Translations under genes and position numbers: made by a program
Notes under the pieces: generated by a model
What the model was told of the DNA's origin: nothing
Database searches by the model: none
The model's input: the letters and a program-made list of their open reading frames with translations, nothing else
Part shown: one piece after another, positions 15,501 through 30,500 of the stretch
Numbering within the stretch: position 1 is the stretch's first letter
How the letters are laid out: the number at the start of each line of letters is the position of its first letter
From: Pararge aegeria
Taxonomy: Eukaryota; Arthropoda; Insecta; Lepidoptera; Nymphalidae
Direction of reading: 5' to 3'
NCBI RefSeq assembly: GCF_905163445.1
Contig: NC_053185.1
Coordinates: forward strand, 10,248,001 to 10,312,000
Length of the DNA: 64,000 nucleotides

Positions 15501-18500
15501 TTTCTTAAATGTTTTAGCACCAGTAGCAAATGCAGTTTTGGAACCGTACAAAAATCCTTGTATACCATCGCCATGTGGACCTAACTCTATTTGTCAGGAA
15601 ATTGGACAAATACCATCCTGCACATGTATGCCTACTTTTGTGGGAAGCCCACCAAACTGTAGGCCGGAATGTATAATCAATTCAGAATGTTTACCATCAC
15701 GAGCCTGTATCCAACAGAAATGTCAGGATCCTTGTGAAGGTGCTTGCGGAATAGGAGCATTATGCGCAGTATCCAGGCATACTCCTATGTGCACTTGCCC
15801 TGAAGGTTACACCGGAGATGCATTTTCATTTTGCAAACCCAAACCTCAACCAGGTAAGACAAACACTAAAAATCTGCAACATAAATCGAGCTTGAATAGC
15901 TTATCCATTCTATGAAAAAAATTATCAACATATAATTTAGTTGAATACGCGTTACAAACATAAATAAACTAAATATTATGGTTATGTATTGTTCCAGAAT
16001 TCGACACTACCGACAAGTGTAATCCGTCACCCTGCGGTACGAATGCCATCTGTAATGACGGATTGTGCTCATGCATAGAAGAACATCAAGGAGATCCATA
16101 CATTGAATGTAGACCGGAATGCGTTCTTAGCACTGATTGTCCTAAAGATAAAGCATGCATAAAAAATAAATGTTCGGATCCATGTCCTAATGCGTGTTCT
16201 GCATCTGCGGTCTGTAGCGTTATAAACCATATTCCCATGTGCAGTTGTCCTCAAGGAATGACCGGAAATGCTTTCTATGGCTGCGAAACTATAAGAGGTA
16301 AGGTTTAACTTTATTTGTAGTTTTAGTTAAATTATGCAGTGTTACCACAAAGTTGCTAATAAAGTGTATTATTAAATCAATACAATCATAGTGTGAACCC
16401 TTTCTAAGATTTACAAGAAGCTCGCTATAAAATAGATACTAGATCTTTCACTTGTTTTGACCCTTTCTAAGATTTACATGAAGCTCGCTATTAAATAGAT
16501 ACTAGATATTTCCCTTGTTTTGACCCACGTTACCTATGAGTTTCAATGATAAAACGACCTAAGGTAGATACTTGTTATCTCCTAAAGCATACAATGAAAT
16601 GATAATGATGTAAAAGGCCAAAATATCTAAAAAAGACTTTATGGTAAGATGTTTTTTTTTTATTTGCATTAGTATTTTATGCCATTATGGTGGATTATTT
16701 TTATAACTCCGCGGACTTTTTACATAGTATTTACAATTAAAGAACCATTCATTTACTGAACGTTATCCTATTATCTCCTGACTTGATTTACAAGTACTAT
16801 TGTGCTTCAAGCTGAAATAATATTATTACTGAAATAAATATAGATAAAATAGGTTTCTAATGGTGAAAGAATTATAAACAATGTTTAAGTAGTTTTAGAG
16901 TTTATCAATTACATATAAAAAAACAATCAAATAAATGTTTCCTCTTTTTTTCAAGATTTCTAATATAGCATTTTTTTTAGTTCCAATTATAAGCAACCCA
17001 TGTGTTCCGTCTCCCTGTGGACCGAACAGCCAGTGTCGAGAAATCAATGGACAAGCTGTGTGCACGTGTACTCCAGGTTACATTGGAAGTCCACCTCTAT
17101 GCCGACCTGAATGTGTAGTCAGCTCAGACTGTCTCCAAAACAAAGCGTGTAGTAACCAAAAATGTATAGACCCATGTAAAGGGTCATGTGGAGTAGATGC
17201 AAAATGCGTAGTTGTAAAGCATAATCCAATATGCACTTGTCCACCCAAATATACTGGAGATCCATTTACTAGATGTTTACCATTCAGTAAGTATATAATA
17301 TAAGTAACGGTACACTTCTTAAGTAGATGCTATATAACATAATATTAAGAATCTGCTAGCCTTATATACTTCAGCAACTTTCACAGTATCGCGACAGTAT
17401 TATATGGTGTTATATAATGATTTGACAAAATGTATGTGTATTTCTGCTGATATTCACAATAAGCCTTTTTGCAAAATTGTATGAACCTACCCTGTAGTAA
17501 AATTATATTATGTATTATTTAAAAGAGCCTGTCATTGGCCTATTTGACGATTAATGAATTTATTTTACATTAACCTTACTCGACTTATTTGATGTCGTCT
17601 GTCTGCTACTTTAATCCACAAGTTCAAAAACGTGTTAATTCTCCCTCCTAAAAATATGAGCGATGTCTCATTCGATTCGGAATGCCGTCCGTAAAATGCA
17701 CCGAAAGTATATAATATTAAGCACAAAAAAAATGCAACTGTTATTTATAAATTAAGGTGAAAAAAAGATATCATTTAGTTTTTTGTTAAAACCTAAAACT
17801 ATTATTAGTAATATTTAAGAAATTTTAAAATTATTTCCGAGAATCGAATAGAACCTTTAATAACATAGGTCAAAATTAGTCATCATGCCTTTTGCAATTT
17901 TTTATGTGCAATTATACTTTCGATACATTTTTCTAGACGGCATTTCGAATCGAATGAGACATCGCTCATATTTTTAGGAACGTGATCAAGAATTAACAAG
18001 ATTTTGAACTTGTTGACTAGCCTATGGGGACCGACGAACGCTGCATTTACCAATGTGGGGGTCGCCTTCCACCTTGGGACTCCAACGTCGATCGGTTATC
18101 CGGTCAATGTGACCCGCACGTTTCCACATCAGCCAACCTTACTTATTAGTTATTAAAATTGGCAAATGAATTTAACAAAGTTTTTATTTTATCAACAGGT
18201 CCTGTAGAAATGGATACTACGCCTTGTACGCCATCGCCATGTGGTGCTAATGCGCTATGTAGAGAAGTAGCTAGTGCACCTTCATGTGCTTGTATGCCTA
18301 ATTACTTCGGTTCGCCCCCATATTGTAGGCCCGAGTGTTCAAGTAATAGCGAGTGCCCAATGAGTCAAGCTTGTATACATCAAAAATGTAGAGACCCATG
18401 TAACAACGCCTGTGGTCAAAATGCCAATTGTAAAGTGGTCAGTCATTCTCCGATATGTTTCTGTAATGTTGGATACGAAGGTGATCCATTTTCAAGTTGT

Positions 18501-21500
18501 CAAGTTCCCGTACAAATAATCTCGGAAAATATATCACCATGCACTCCATCCCCTTGTGGAGCTAATGCTGTATGTAAAGAACAAAACTCAGTAGGTTCTT
18601 GTAGTTGCTTGCCAGATTATACCGGAGATCCGTATGAAGGATGCCGTCCTGAATGTACAGTGAATACAGATTGTACACCTGACAAGAGCTGTATTCGAAA
18701 CAAGTGTCAAGATCCTTGTCCTGGTACATGCGGTTCGATGGCTACGTGTGCCACTGTTAATCATTTACCGGTCTGCACTTGTTCTCCTGGTTTTACAGGA
18801 GATCCATACCGAAAATGTGACCTGCTAAAAGGTAGTTATACTTACTACATTGTACGTACATATTAATAATAAAATGTTAACGATTCGTTTTAATTCCAGA
18901 ACTACATCAAGAGCCTGCCACTCCCTGCATACCAAATCCTTGTGGTCCAAACAGTGTATGTCATCCGGTTAATGGACAAAGCGCATGTTCGTGTATGTCT
19001 AATTATATCGGATCCCCACCCGGCTGCCGACCTGAGTGCACAGTTAGCTCAGAATGTCCAATCAACAAAGCCTGCATTAATCTTAAGTGTGACGATCCTT
19101 GCCCTGGTCACTGTGGAACCAATACTGACTGTAAAGTTTTTACTCACAGTCCTATTTGTTCCTGTAAGTCAGGTTTCACTGGCGATCCTTTTACGAGATG
19201 CGTTAAACAACGTAAGTTAACAAATACTTCCTGAAGACTTAAATTATTTAGTTCATAATGACATCGTCTTTTAATATTTATTAAATGTGCTTATCGTGAT
19301 TTTATTCTAGCGCCAGTTCAGTTTATTCCTGATACACAAAGGAATCCTTGTACTCCCAATCCTTGCGGTGAAAACTCAATATGTAGAGACATTAATGGAG
19401 GACCATCTTGCTCTTGTATGCCTGATTTCCAAGGGCTCCCACCGAATTGTAGACCGGAATGTGCTATTAATCAAGATTGTCCATCGAATTTGGCATGTAT
19501 TAATATGAAATGTCGTGACCCATGTCCGGGTAGCTGCGGACAAAGCGCAATATGCACAGTATTTAATCACTATCCAGCTTGCACTTGCACACCGGGCTTT
19601 ACTGGTGATCCTTTCACAAACTGTTATGTTACTCCTATACAAGGTAAGATATAATTTAACAGTTTTATATACCTACATTTTATTTATAACATATCGTCTA
19701 TGTCAACAATATGCTTTATACTTTTTAGATGTGCCGTTACAAGATCCCTGTAATCCATCACCCTGTGGATTCAATTCTGAATGCAATAATGGGGTATGCA
19801 CATGTATTAACGAATACTACGGTGATCCTTATGTAGGATGCAAACCAGAATGCATAATAAATATGGACTGCTCGACGGACAAAGTATGCTCAAGAAATAA
19901 ATGTGTAAATCCTTGTCCAGGAGCATGTGCTCCAACCGCTGAATGTAATGTTTACAACCACATTCCTATTTGCACATGTCCTCAAGATATGACCGGGAAT
20001 GCTTTTAGAGAATGTTACAAAGTTGAAAGTAAGTAATATCAAATTTAATATTCAATTGTGTATTAGCCAGACTTACATAATTCATAAATAAAATTTAATG
20101 AGTAATTAATAAGTAAGTTATATAAGTGATGTATTTTTTACAGTTGTGCAAGTTCTACCATGTAACCCTAGTCCTTGCGGACCGAATAGTCAGTGTCGAA
20201 CTACCAATAGCCAAGCAGTGTGCAGTTGTTTGCCTACATTTATTGGCTCTCCGCCATCGTGTCGACCAGAATGCAGTATTAGCGCTGAATGCCCACTAGA
20301 CCAAGCTTGCAATAACCAGAAATGTATAAATCCTTGTAAAGGCAGCTGTGGATATAATGCAAGATGTGAAGTAGTCAACCATAACCCTATTTGTTCGTGT
20401 CCTGCTCAGTTTACTGGAGATCCATTTACAAACTGCAACCAAATTGGTTTGTATACTATTTCCATGTATTTTATTGATTTTACGTTTAAAACATATTAAA
20501 TTTATGGTTAAGTGATACGTTTCTCTTTACAGTTGCAGTCCCGCTGGTACCTGTTGATCCTTGTACGCCATCACCGTGTGGCCCGTATTCAATATGCAGG
20601 GTGATCGGCGAATCGCCATCATGCTCGTGCCAGACGGATTATGTGGGTTCCCCGCCTAATTGTCACCCTGAATGTATTAGTAATTCTGAGTGCCCCAGCA
20701 ACCAGGCCTGCATCAACAAGAAATGTAAAGATCCTTGCCCCGGAAGTTGTGGATACAATGCCGATTGTAAAATTGTTAGCCATGCCTTAGTATGTTCGTG
20801 TCCTTATGGTCAAACTGGGGATCCACTTGTTTCCTGCAGTCCCATCAAAGGTAAAAAGAATATTAACTGTTTTTTATATTTAATTCAATCTACCAGGCTC
20901 ACAAAAATTACTGGGTAATATAATTAAATGTTCAGGGTCCCAGGACTTTCATTTATTGGATGATTGTTCTCACAGTTTATTTAGGTCAAAATAACATTAA
21001 TACATAGTTAAAATAAGAATTTTGCATGTTTTCAGATTCTGTCATAGAATACAATTCACCATGTGAACCATCACCTTGTGGTCTAAATGCAGAGTGCACA
21101 GCAAGAAATTTTGCTGGCTCTTGTAAGTGCCTTGAAAATTTCATCGGTGATCCATATGAAGGTTGTCGCCCGGAGTGTGTCATTAATACTGACTGCAGCC
21201 CAACACAAGCTTGCATACAAAACAGATGTAAAGATCCTTGTCCGGGTATTTGTGCACCGAATGCAATATGCCAAGTCGTTAATCATCTACCATCATGCCA
21301 CTGTCCACCTGGACTTACCGGAGACTCCTATTCATACTGTATAGATAAAGTAGAAGGTAAGACAAAATATTTAATTTACTGTAAATATTTACTAATAGAT
21401 ATACATACAGTATACACAACTCAGTATATTCGGTGGTTATTACACATTCTTTGAATTTACAGATATCGTTAAAGTAACACCCTGTACACCTTCACCTTGT

Positions 21501-24500
21501 GGGCCTAATAGTCAATGTCGCGAAGTTAACTCTCAAGCAGTATGCAGTTGCAGCAACACTTACATGGGCACACCACCAAATTGTCGCCCTGAATGCACAA
21601 TCAATAGTGAATGTTCAACTGATAGGGCGTGTGTCAACCGAAAATGTGTAGACCCTTGCATAGGCCAATGTGGTAGAAACGCTAATTGCAGAGTAATCGG
21701 ACATAATCCAATGTGTTCTTGTCAAGAACTCTACACGGGAGATCCATTTTCCTACTGTATGCCTCGTGAGTAAACTTTTCTCATCCTATTAAATCTAATC
21801 AAATAATCTACGTACTAAGTAAGTACTTTGTAAAAATAATTGACGTGAAATAATATAAAATTTTGTTTTCAAGAATCAGTTGCTATATCTCCGCCGCCAC
21901 AAGTAAATCCGTGCATACCTTCACCCTGTGGAGCAAATTCATTGTGTGAAGAACAAGGTGGTATTCCTCGATGCAGTTGTCTTCCAAACTACATGGGTAT
22001 ACCACCTCGCTGCAGGCCTGAATGCACCATCAATTCGGAATGCAGCGCCGTCAAAGCCTGTATAAACAGTCGGTGCGCGGATCCTTGTCCAGGCGCATGT
22101 GGAAGCAACGCTCAATGTATAGTCAACAACCATCTACCTATCTGTTCCTGTCTTCCAAGTTACAACGGTGATCCATTCACACTTTGCAATCCAATTATTA
22201 AAGGTCGGTATTCAAAATAAACTAGTAAAAAATCAAATCAATTAAATCAAATTCTGTAATGATAAAAATATTTTTTTCATTTTGTAGATGTCGAACTAAT
22301 TGACCCGTGTTCACCATCTCCTTGTGGAACTAACTCCATATGCAATGATGGTGTTTGCTCTTGCTTGCCGGAATATTATGGAGACCCTCACTTTGGATGT
22401 AAACCAGAATGTGTATTAAATTCCGATTGTCAACGTAACAAAGCTTGCATAAGAAACAAATGTAGTGATCCTTGCGTTGGAACATGTGGAAGTGATGCGA
22501 CCTGCGATGTTATTAACCACATACCCGTGTGCTCTTGTCCAATCGGAACTTCAGGAGATCCTTTCCACTACTGTACCCAATTAATTGGTATGCCGAATTT
22601 TATTGTATATATTGAATAAAGTACCTATCGAATACTATACCTTAATAACCTTTTTTTCTCTTTCTAGAAGTTGTTAACAGAAATCTATGTGATCCGTCAC
22701 CATGTGGACCATTTAGCCAGTGCAGAGAGGTAAATGGGCATGCCGTATGCGTTTGTATGCAAGGATATGTTGGTAGTCCACCAAACTGTCGCCCGGAATG
22801 TACTGTAAGCTCCGATTGTAGCTTGAATCAAGCTTGTTCAAATCAAAAATGTTTAGATCCATGTCCTGGTGCTTGTGGTAGAAACACACATTGCATTGTT
22901 GTTAATCATAACCCAGTATGCACATGCCTGTCTGGGTTTTCTGGAGATCCATTTTCAGTCTGTCAACTCATTGGTTGGTATATTTATTTTAAATTGTTCT
23001 TACCTTTTGTACCTATATTGTTGTATTGCTATAATTATTTTATTTATTTTTTTCTCATTTTAGTTGCCCAACCAACAGTCAAAGTAAATCCTTGTTTACC
23101 TTCGCCTTGTGGACCTAGCTCAATATGTACAGAAAATGGAGATAGTGCAGATTGTAAATGCTTGCCACAATTTATAGGGGTACCACCCAACTGTCGCCCT
23201 GAATGTACTAGTAACAGCGAATGCCAAACTAATATGGCTTGCATAAATAGAAAATGCCAAGATCCTTGTCCAGGTTCTTGTGGATTAAATGCTCAATGCA
23301 GAGTCGTGAGTCACACTCCGATATGTTTATGCCAAAGCGACTACACTGGTGATCCTTTCGTATACTGCAATATTATCACTGCCCAAATAACACAAGAAAG
23401 ACCGACACCGTGCATACCGTCTCCTTGTGGTGCTAACGCTGAATGCAGAGAACAAAATGACATAGGATCTTGTACGTGTCTTCCAGGCTATTTCGGTGAT
23501 CCCTATGTATCATGCAAGCCGGAATGTGTATTAAATTCAGATTGTGCGTCTAACAAAGCTTGTCACCTTAATAAATGTCGGGATCCTTGTCCAGGCACTT
23601 GTGGTATAAATGCGTTCTGCAATGTTGTCAATCACGTGACCAGCTGTAGCTGTCCTGAACAACACTATGGTGACCCGTATAAAATTTGTACTTTTAAACC
23701 TCAAGGTAATTTAGTATTTCATACTTCATACTTTTTTTACATATTAACAATGTAATTATTGTACAACAAATACATTGTCTTCTCATTGGTGACAACTTAG
23801 TTCATGGCGCTATCAATCTCGGTCATAAACATAACAATTGAAACAAATTCAAATGTTAGAGTTTATCATCTGAGGCTGCCACCCCTTTAACCTAATAGTT
23901 TCCACGGAAACCATGATTTAAAACCCAATATTCGGTCTTATCTGCACCTACCAAGATTCCAAGTCTTACACAAAACTTCATAGTTATTATAAAATAATGC
24001 CCTTTTCATTAATATGTTATAAATATTTGTATTTCAGTGGAAAATGTTGATCCTTGCAATCCTTCTCCATGTGGACCGAATGCTCGATGTAATGTTCAAA
24101 ATGATTTAGCTATCTGTACATGTTTGAGTGGATACCAAGGATCACCGCCTGACTGCCGGCCGGAATGTGTCACAAGTGCTGAATGTTCTCTAGATAAACT
24201 GTGCGAAGATTTTAAATGCATAAACCCGTGCCCTAGAGGTTGTGGCGTTAACACAAACTGCCGAGTAATCAAACATAATCCGATTTGCTCCTGTAAGGAA
24301 GGATATACCGGGGATCCATTTTCAGTTTGCTACATCATCGAAACTAAACCATCTAAAGTTGAGCCATCAAATCCTTGCTTACCGTCGCCCTGTGGGCCAA
24401 ACGCTGAATGCCGAAACATAGGTGGAATTCCTTCATGTGCTTGCGTTATTGGATTCTTTGGAAGTGCACCTAACTGTAAGCCCGAATGTGTACTCAACAC

Positions 24501-27500
24501 TGACTGCAGCAACAATAAAGCATGTATAAACATGAAGTGTCAAAATCCATGCCTAGGATCTTGCGGATTGTCTGCCGTTTGCGATGTCGTTAACCATGTA
24601 CCTATGTGCTCTTGCCCCGCTGGATATGAAGGAGATCCATTTGTTTCATGTTCTATAAAGAAAGCAGGTAAAACATTTTTGAAAAAATTTAAAATGAGAT
24701 AATTACATGGCCAACATTTTTGGTTTTATAGCGTAAATTAACAATAAAATAAGCAAAAACTAATTACAAAATTACTTGCAGAAATCCTTCAAGAAATAAA
24801 TCCGTGCAATCCCTCGCCATGTGGTCCTAACGCCATTTGTAGCAACAATGGGGAATGCAAATGCCTTCCAGAATATCATGGAGATCCATACTTTAGTTGT
24901 CGTCCTGAGTGTGTGCTTAGCACAGACTGTTCACTATCCCAGACGTGTGTGCGAAACAAATGTATCGATCCATGTATTGATATGTGTGGAAGAAATGCTG
25001 AATGTAATGTTTATAACCATGTCGCTGTATGCAGCTGTCCTAGTGGGATGACTGGAAATTCTTTTACTGAATGCATACAAATTCAAAGTAAGTGGATAAC
25101 TAAAGATAGCTTTCCTCTACCTGGAATAAATTAAAGTGGAAATTAGTGTAAAGGTATTCATTTTATTTACCGCTCAACAAGTAAACTCGCTGCGATAAAG
25201 TTACGTAGTTATGGTTTACTAGCGGTTGAAACATAAAAATGATGTACTAAATAATTAAAATAAATACTCATTATTACTATCATATATAAAACTATCATAG
25301 TTAAGCCATAATAGCAGTCTTGAGGTAGCCAATAGAACATTACGCTACCATATCTTTAGTTTACATGAGTCAAATCGCGAGGGCCAGCTATGTTAATGAT
25401 ATTTTTTCTTCGTACCACCAGTATTCACGTAAAATAATTATTTATTCTGTAGTTGAATATGATAAGAAATTATTCTTTTATTTAAGATACCATCATAAGA
25501 CCTTGTGACCCTTCACCTTGTGGACCAAACAGTATGTGCAGAGATTTAAATGGCCAAGCGATTTGTACATGCGTACAAGGATTCATTGGAAATCCACCCA
25601 GTTGCAGACCCGAATGCATTCAAAGTGCCGACTGTCCGGCATTCTTAGCATGCATTAACCGAAAATGTCAAGATCCTTGTCCAGGTTCATGTGCAGCTAA
25701 TGCTGTGTGTAACGTACGAAACCACAATCCAATTTGTTCCTGCCCACAGAGGTACACCGGATCTCCGTTCACACATTGCTATGGTAAATATAGTACCCCG
25801 ATCTCAATAGGTATAAAGATACATTTGCAAAATATATGGCAATATGGTATGTTTCAGTTTAAAAATCACCAAATATAATTTTTAAATGCCTTAAAACCTT
25901 CCACCTAAAATTCATTAATGATTAATAAAGATTTACATATACTTAATTTTTGCCCAAAATGGATTTTATTCTTGACTATTCTTAGGAGTATAACAATCTG
26001 TCTGTATTGCCAAAGTTATCCGAAATGGCAAGTCCCATGAGAAATTACGGATTTCGATTCTTTTCGAGTTTAAGATATATTTGGTAGGCGAACAAATAAA
26101 TGAAATAACAAATGAGCAATTTTACTAGACACGCACAAAATTTTTGATTACCCAGAGCCAATTAAGTTTAGTTTATTGGTTCTAAACATTTTATTACGAG
26201 TGAAAACAAAACAAAAAATTAATAGATTTTGTATTTTTCAGTCCAGATTATAGAAGAACTACCTAGTAACCCATGCGCATCATCACCTTGCGGACCCAAT
26301 AGCATTTGTCAATCAGCTCCTAATACTGATTCTTACACTTGCTCTTGCCAACCCACGTTTGATGGAAATCCGCCTAACTGCAAAAGAGAATGTACCGTCA
26401 ATGAAGAGTGCCCATCTAGTAAAACATGCATAAATTATAAATGCAAAGATCCATGTCCAGATTCCTGTGGATTTAATACATTATGTACAGTTCGGCATCA
26501 TATTGTTATGTGTTCATGCAAAGAGGACTACACGGGAGATCCATTTGCGTCATGCCAACAAGTTACTCAGGTGATCAAACCGCAAGATCCCTGTGATGCC
26601 GCACCCTGTGGCACAAACGCCCGTTGTAAAGTTTTAGTTAATGGCGCCGCTACTTGCATTTGCGAGTTTGGATATTTTGGTAACCCATACGAATTCTGCA
26701 GACCTGAATGTGTTGTAAATACTGACTGCCCATTTAACAAAGCTTGTATAAGAAACAAATGTGAAGATCCGTGCCCAGGAGTCTGCGGTACAACTGCCAT
26801 TTGTGACGTCATCAATCATTTGCCAATTTGTAAATGTTCTCCGGGATACACGGGCAACCCATATTCATACTGCCATAATATTATTTATGAACCAAGTAAG
26901 AACAATAACAATATCACTTTATGAATAATTTTTAAATAAATAATAATTGATTTCTCAAAATACTTTTTTGTTATAGCTCCCGCACCACAAAGACCTTGTG
27001 TTCCAAATCCATGTGGAAGTAATAGCATTTGCAGAGATAATAGCGGTATTGCTTCTTGTTCTTGTTTACCTGAGTACATCGGATTCCCACCAAATTGTCG
27101 TCCAGAATGTACCGTAAATTCAGAATGCGAGAAGTCAAAGAGTTGTGTAAACCAAAAATGTGTTGACCCATGTATCGGAGTATGTGGACAAAATGCAAAC
27201 TGCAAAGTAATTAACCACTCACCTATTTGCTCGTGTCGGGAACGCTACGAAGGTGATCCGTTTACAAGATGCATTTTAATAGAGGGTAAGATCAGTTTTT
27301 TGAACATTATAATTATACATTTGAATAATTATTTCGGCGATTGTTAATGGAAGGTTACCATTTATTTGTTACAGATGTACCTTCTAGTGATATTAACCCA
27401 TGTACACCATCGCCTTGTGGGCCTAACTCAATTTGCCAGGCTATAAACAAGATACCGATGTGCACATGTTTGGATAACTTTATTGGACATCCACCAAACT

Positions 27501-30500
27501 GTAAACCAGAATGCACTGTAAACTCAGATTGCCCTTATAGTACAGCCTGTATTAATCGCAAATGTCAAGATCCTTGCGTCGGTTCATGTGGTCTACAAAC
27601 TATTTGCCAAGTGCATCAACATTCTGCTGTTTGCAGCTGTATTGAAGGGTATACAGGAAATCCATTTGAAAGTTGCTACACCATTGAAGTAATAGGTAAT
27701 ATCAAAGTTATATTTTACTTAGAAAGGGAAAAATATACCTACATTAGATATTGTTTGTAATGTTTTTTTTTCATTTCAGAACATGTACCTACTGTATACG
27801 ACAGATGTAATCCGAGCCCTTGTGGAGCAAATACTGATTGTAATGAAGGAGTTTGTACTTGTAAAACAAACTTTTTCGGAAATCCTTACTTAAGTTGTAG
27901 ACCTGAATGCACCCACAACTCTGACTGTTCAACAAATCAAGCATGTATCAATAATAAATGTGTTAATCCTTGCTTAAACCTATGTGGTCAAAATGCGACA
28001 TGCGACGTATACAATCACATACCTATGTGTAGCTGTCCGCGAAACACTATAGGAAATGCCTTCTTTGCGTGCACACCTCTCGAAGGTTAGAAAATAAGTA
28101 TAAATAAAATAGTAATTCAATTCAATTTAATAGAAAATTAAATAATTTTCTATTTCTGCCCAATTTAACAAATTTCATATTTACTTTTCAGTAGAGCAGG
28201 AGAAGCAAAATCCATGTGTTCCTTCTCCGTGCGGCCCTAACAGTCAATGTCGCACAATTCAGAATCAAGCTATGTGTTCTTGTCTTTTGGGTTATAATGG
28301 AGTACCGCCGTCTTGTCGGCCTGAATGTTTAGTTGATTCAGAGTGCACTAGTCTCATGTCATGTTCTAATCAGAAGTGCATAAATCCATGTGAAGGTTCG
28401 TGCGGACTTAACGCAGAATGCAAAGTTCACAACCACAAGCCTATATGCTATTGCCGAAGTGGATTAACTGGAGACCCATTTACACGGTGTTTAAGTATTC
28501 CATGTAAGTTATTTGAAATAAAAATAAGAATTCTATACAAAACTTTAACTTTATTCATAACACAATAAAAATATTTTTATTATATTTCCAGATGAAATTC
28601 CTGCAACTAAGTTACCTTGCACACCTTCGCCATGTGGACCGAATTCTTTATGTCGTGAAGTTGGTGAAACGCCATCTTGTACATGCTTGACTGGCTTTAT
28701 TGGAAGTCCACCATACTGTCGTCCTGAATGTATTACAAATAGTGAATGTACTTTCGAAAAATCATGTATAAACAATAAGTGTGCCGATCCGTGTATTGGT
28801 GCCTGTGGTCGCAATGCAGAATGTCGAGTGATCAGTCATTCACCATTGTGTTCCTGTAGTTCTGGCTACGAAGGGGATGCTTTTGATGAATGTCACCTTA
28901 TTAAAGGTATTCATATAATATTTTGTATATATCTTGGTTTAGAGCGAAATATTCAATTTGTCTTACGACCATATTTAAACATTTTCTGAAACATATGTGA
29001 TTACCTAACTAATATTGTAAATATTTTTAGTGTCGATTCAAATACCAACAGCGCAAGTCAAGCCATGTTCACCAAATCCATGTGGACCTAACGCTATATG
29101 TCAAGAACGAAATGAAGCCGCAAGTTGTATGTGCGTAAGCGGATTTTTTGGAAACCCTTACGAAGGGTGCCGGCCTGAGTGTTTGCTGAACTCTGACTGT
29201 CCGCAACATTTAACCTGTATAAACAATAAATGCAAAGACCCTTGTATAGGATATTGTGGTATAAATTCTGAATGTCAAACAGTGAATCACGTAGCTAAAT
29301 GCTATTGCATTAATGGATACGTGGGTAATCCATATGATCGCTGCGCTATAAAAGAAGGTATTTTTCTTATTCATATTTATTTGAAATATTATTTTTTGTT
29401 GTCAGCCTCTTACTTAATATGCCTTTGTTCACAGAAAACCCAAGAGATCAATGTAATCCATCACCATGTGGACCAAACAGTATATGCAGAAACGTCAATG
29501 AGCAAGCTATATGTACTTGCCTACCGGGATTTATAGGCAACCCACCTAACTGTAAACCAGAATGTGTAACAAGTTCGGATTGCCCACTTACAGAGGCCTG
29601 CATTAAGCAAAAATGCATAGATCCTTGCATTGGAACATGCGGAGAAAATGCTCAATGCCGTGTGCACCGCCATAGTCCGTACTGCACTTGCCTTAATGGT
29701 TTTGAAGGAGATCCATTTATAAAATGTACAAAAGTACCGATATTTACGACACCGGTTTCTAGTTCTTGTGAACCAAACCCTTGTGGTCCGTTTGCTACTT
29801 GTAGAGACGTAGATGGATCGGCGTCTTGCAGTTGCAAACCGGGTTACCTTGGAGTACCCCCACGATGCTCCCCGGAATGTACAATTAATGAAGATTGTTC
29901 AAAAGATAAGGCTTGTGTACGCGAAAAATGCGTCGATCCTTGCATAGGGTCCTGTGGCGATAATGCAGAATGTCGTGCAATGAACCACCTTGCTATTTGT
30001 ACTTGTTCGATAGGCTACAGAGGAGACCCATTCGTTAGGTGCTACGAAATAGTTAAAGGTATGTTAGAACACAATCAAAGTCCATAATCTTTAAACAAAA
30101 TATGTTGTTTACTGTAAAATACCAATATTAAAATTTCTCAAACGAGGGTTACCAAAATATGAAAACTAAAAATTCCAAACTTTTCCTATTTCATGTACCT
30201 TTTGAATACTTTTTTTTTACAAAAATTTTGGCATCTGGTAAAAATTATGCCAGGGACTAAATGAAATATACGTTTTCACAATACACTTAATAACTTTTTT
30301 TTATTTTGTTTGTACAGATATAACAACTGTGCCGCTGGATGCTTGCGCAACATCGTCTTGTGGTATTAATGCCATATGTGATAATGGTACTTGTTCGTGT
30401 ATTCTAGGATATCATGGCAATGCTTACATCGAATGTCGACCAGAGTGTACAACTGACAATGAATGTCAAAAACAATTGGCTTGTGTTAATTATAAATGTA

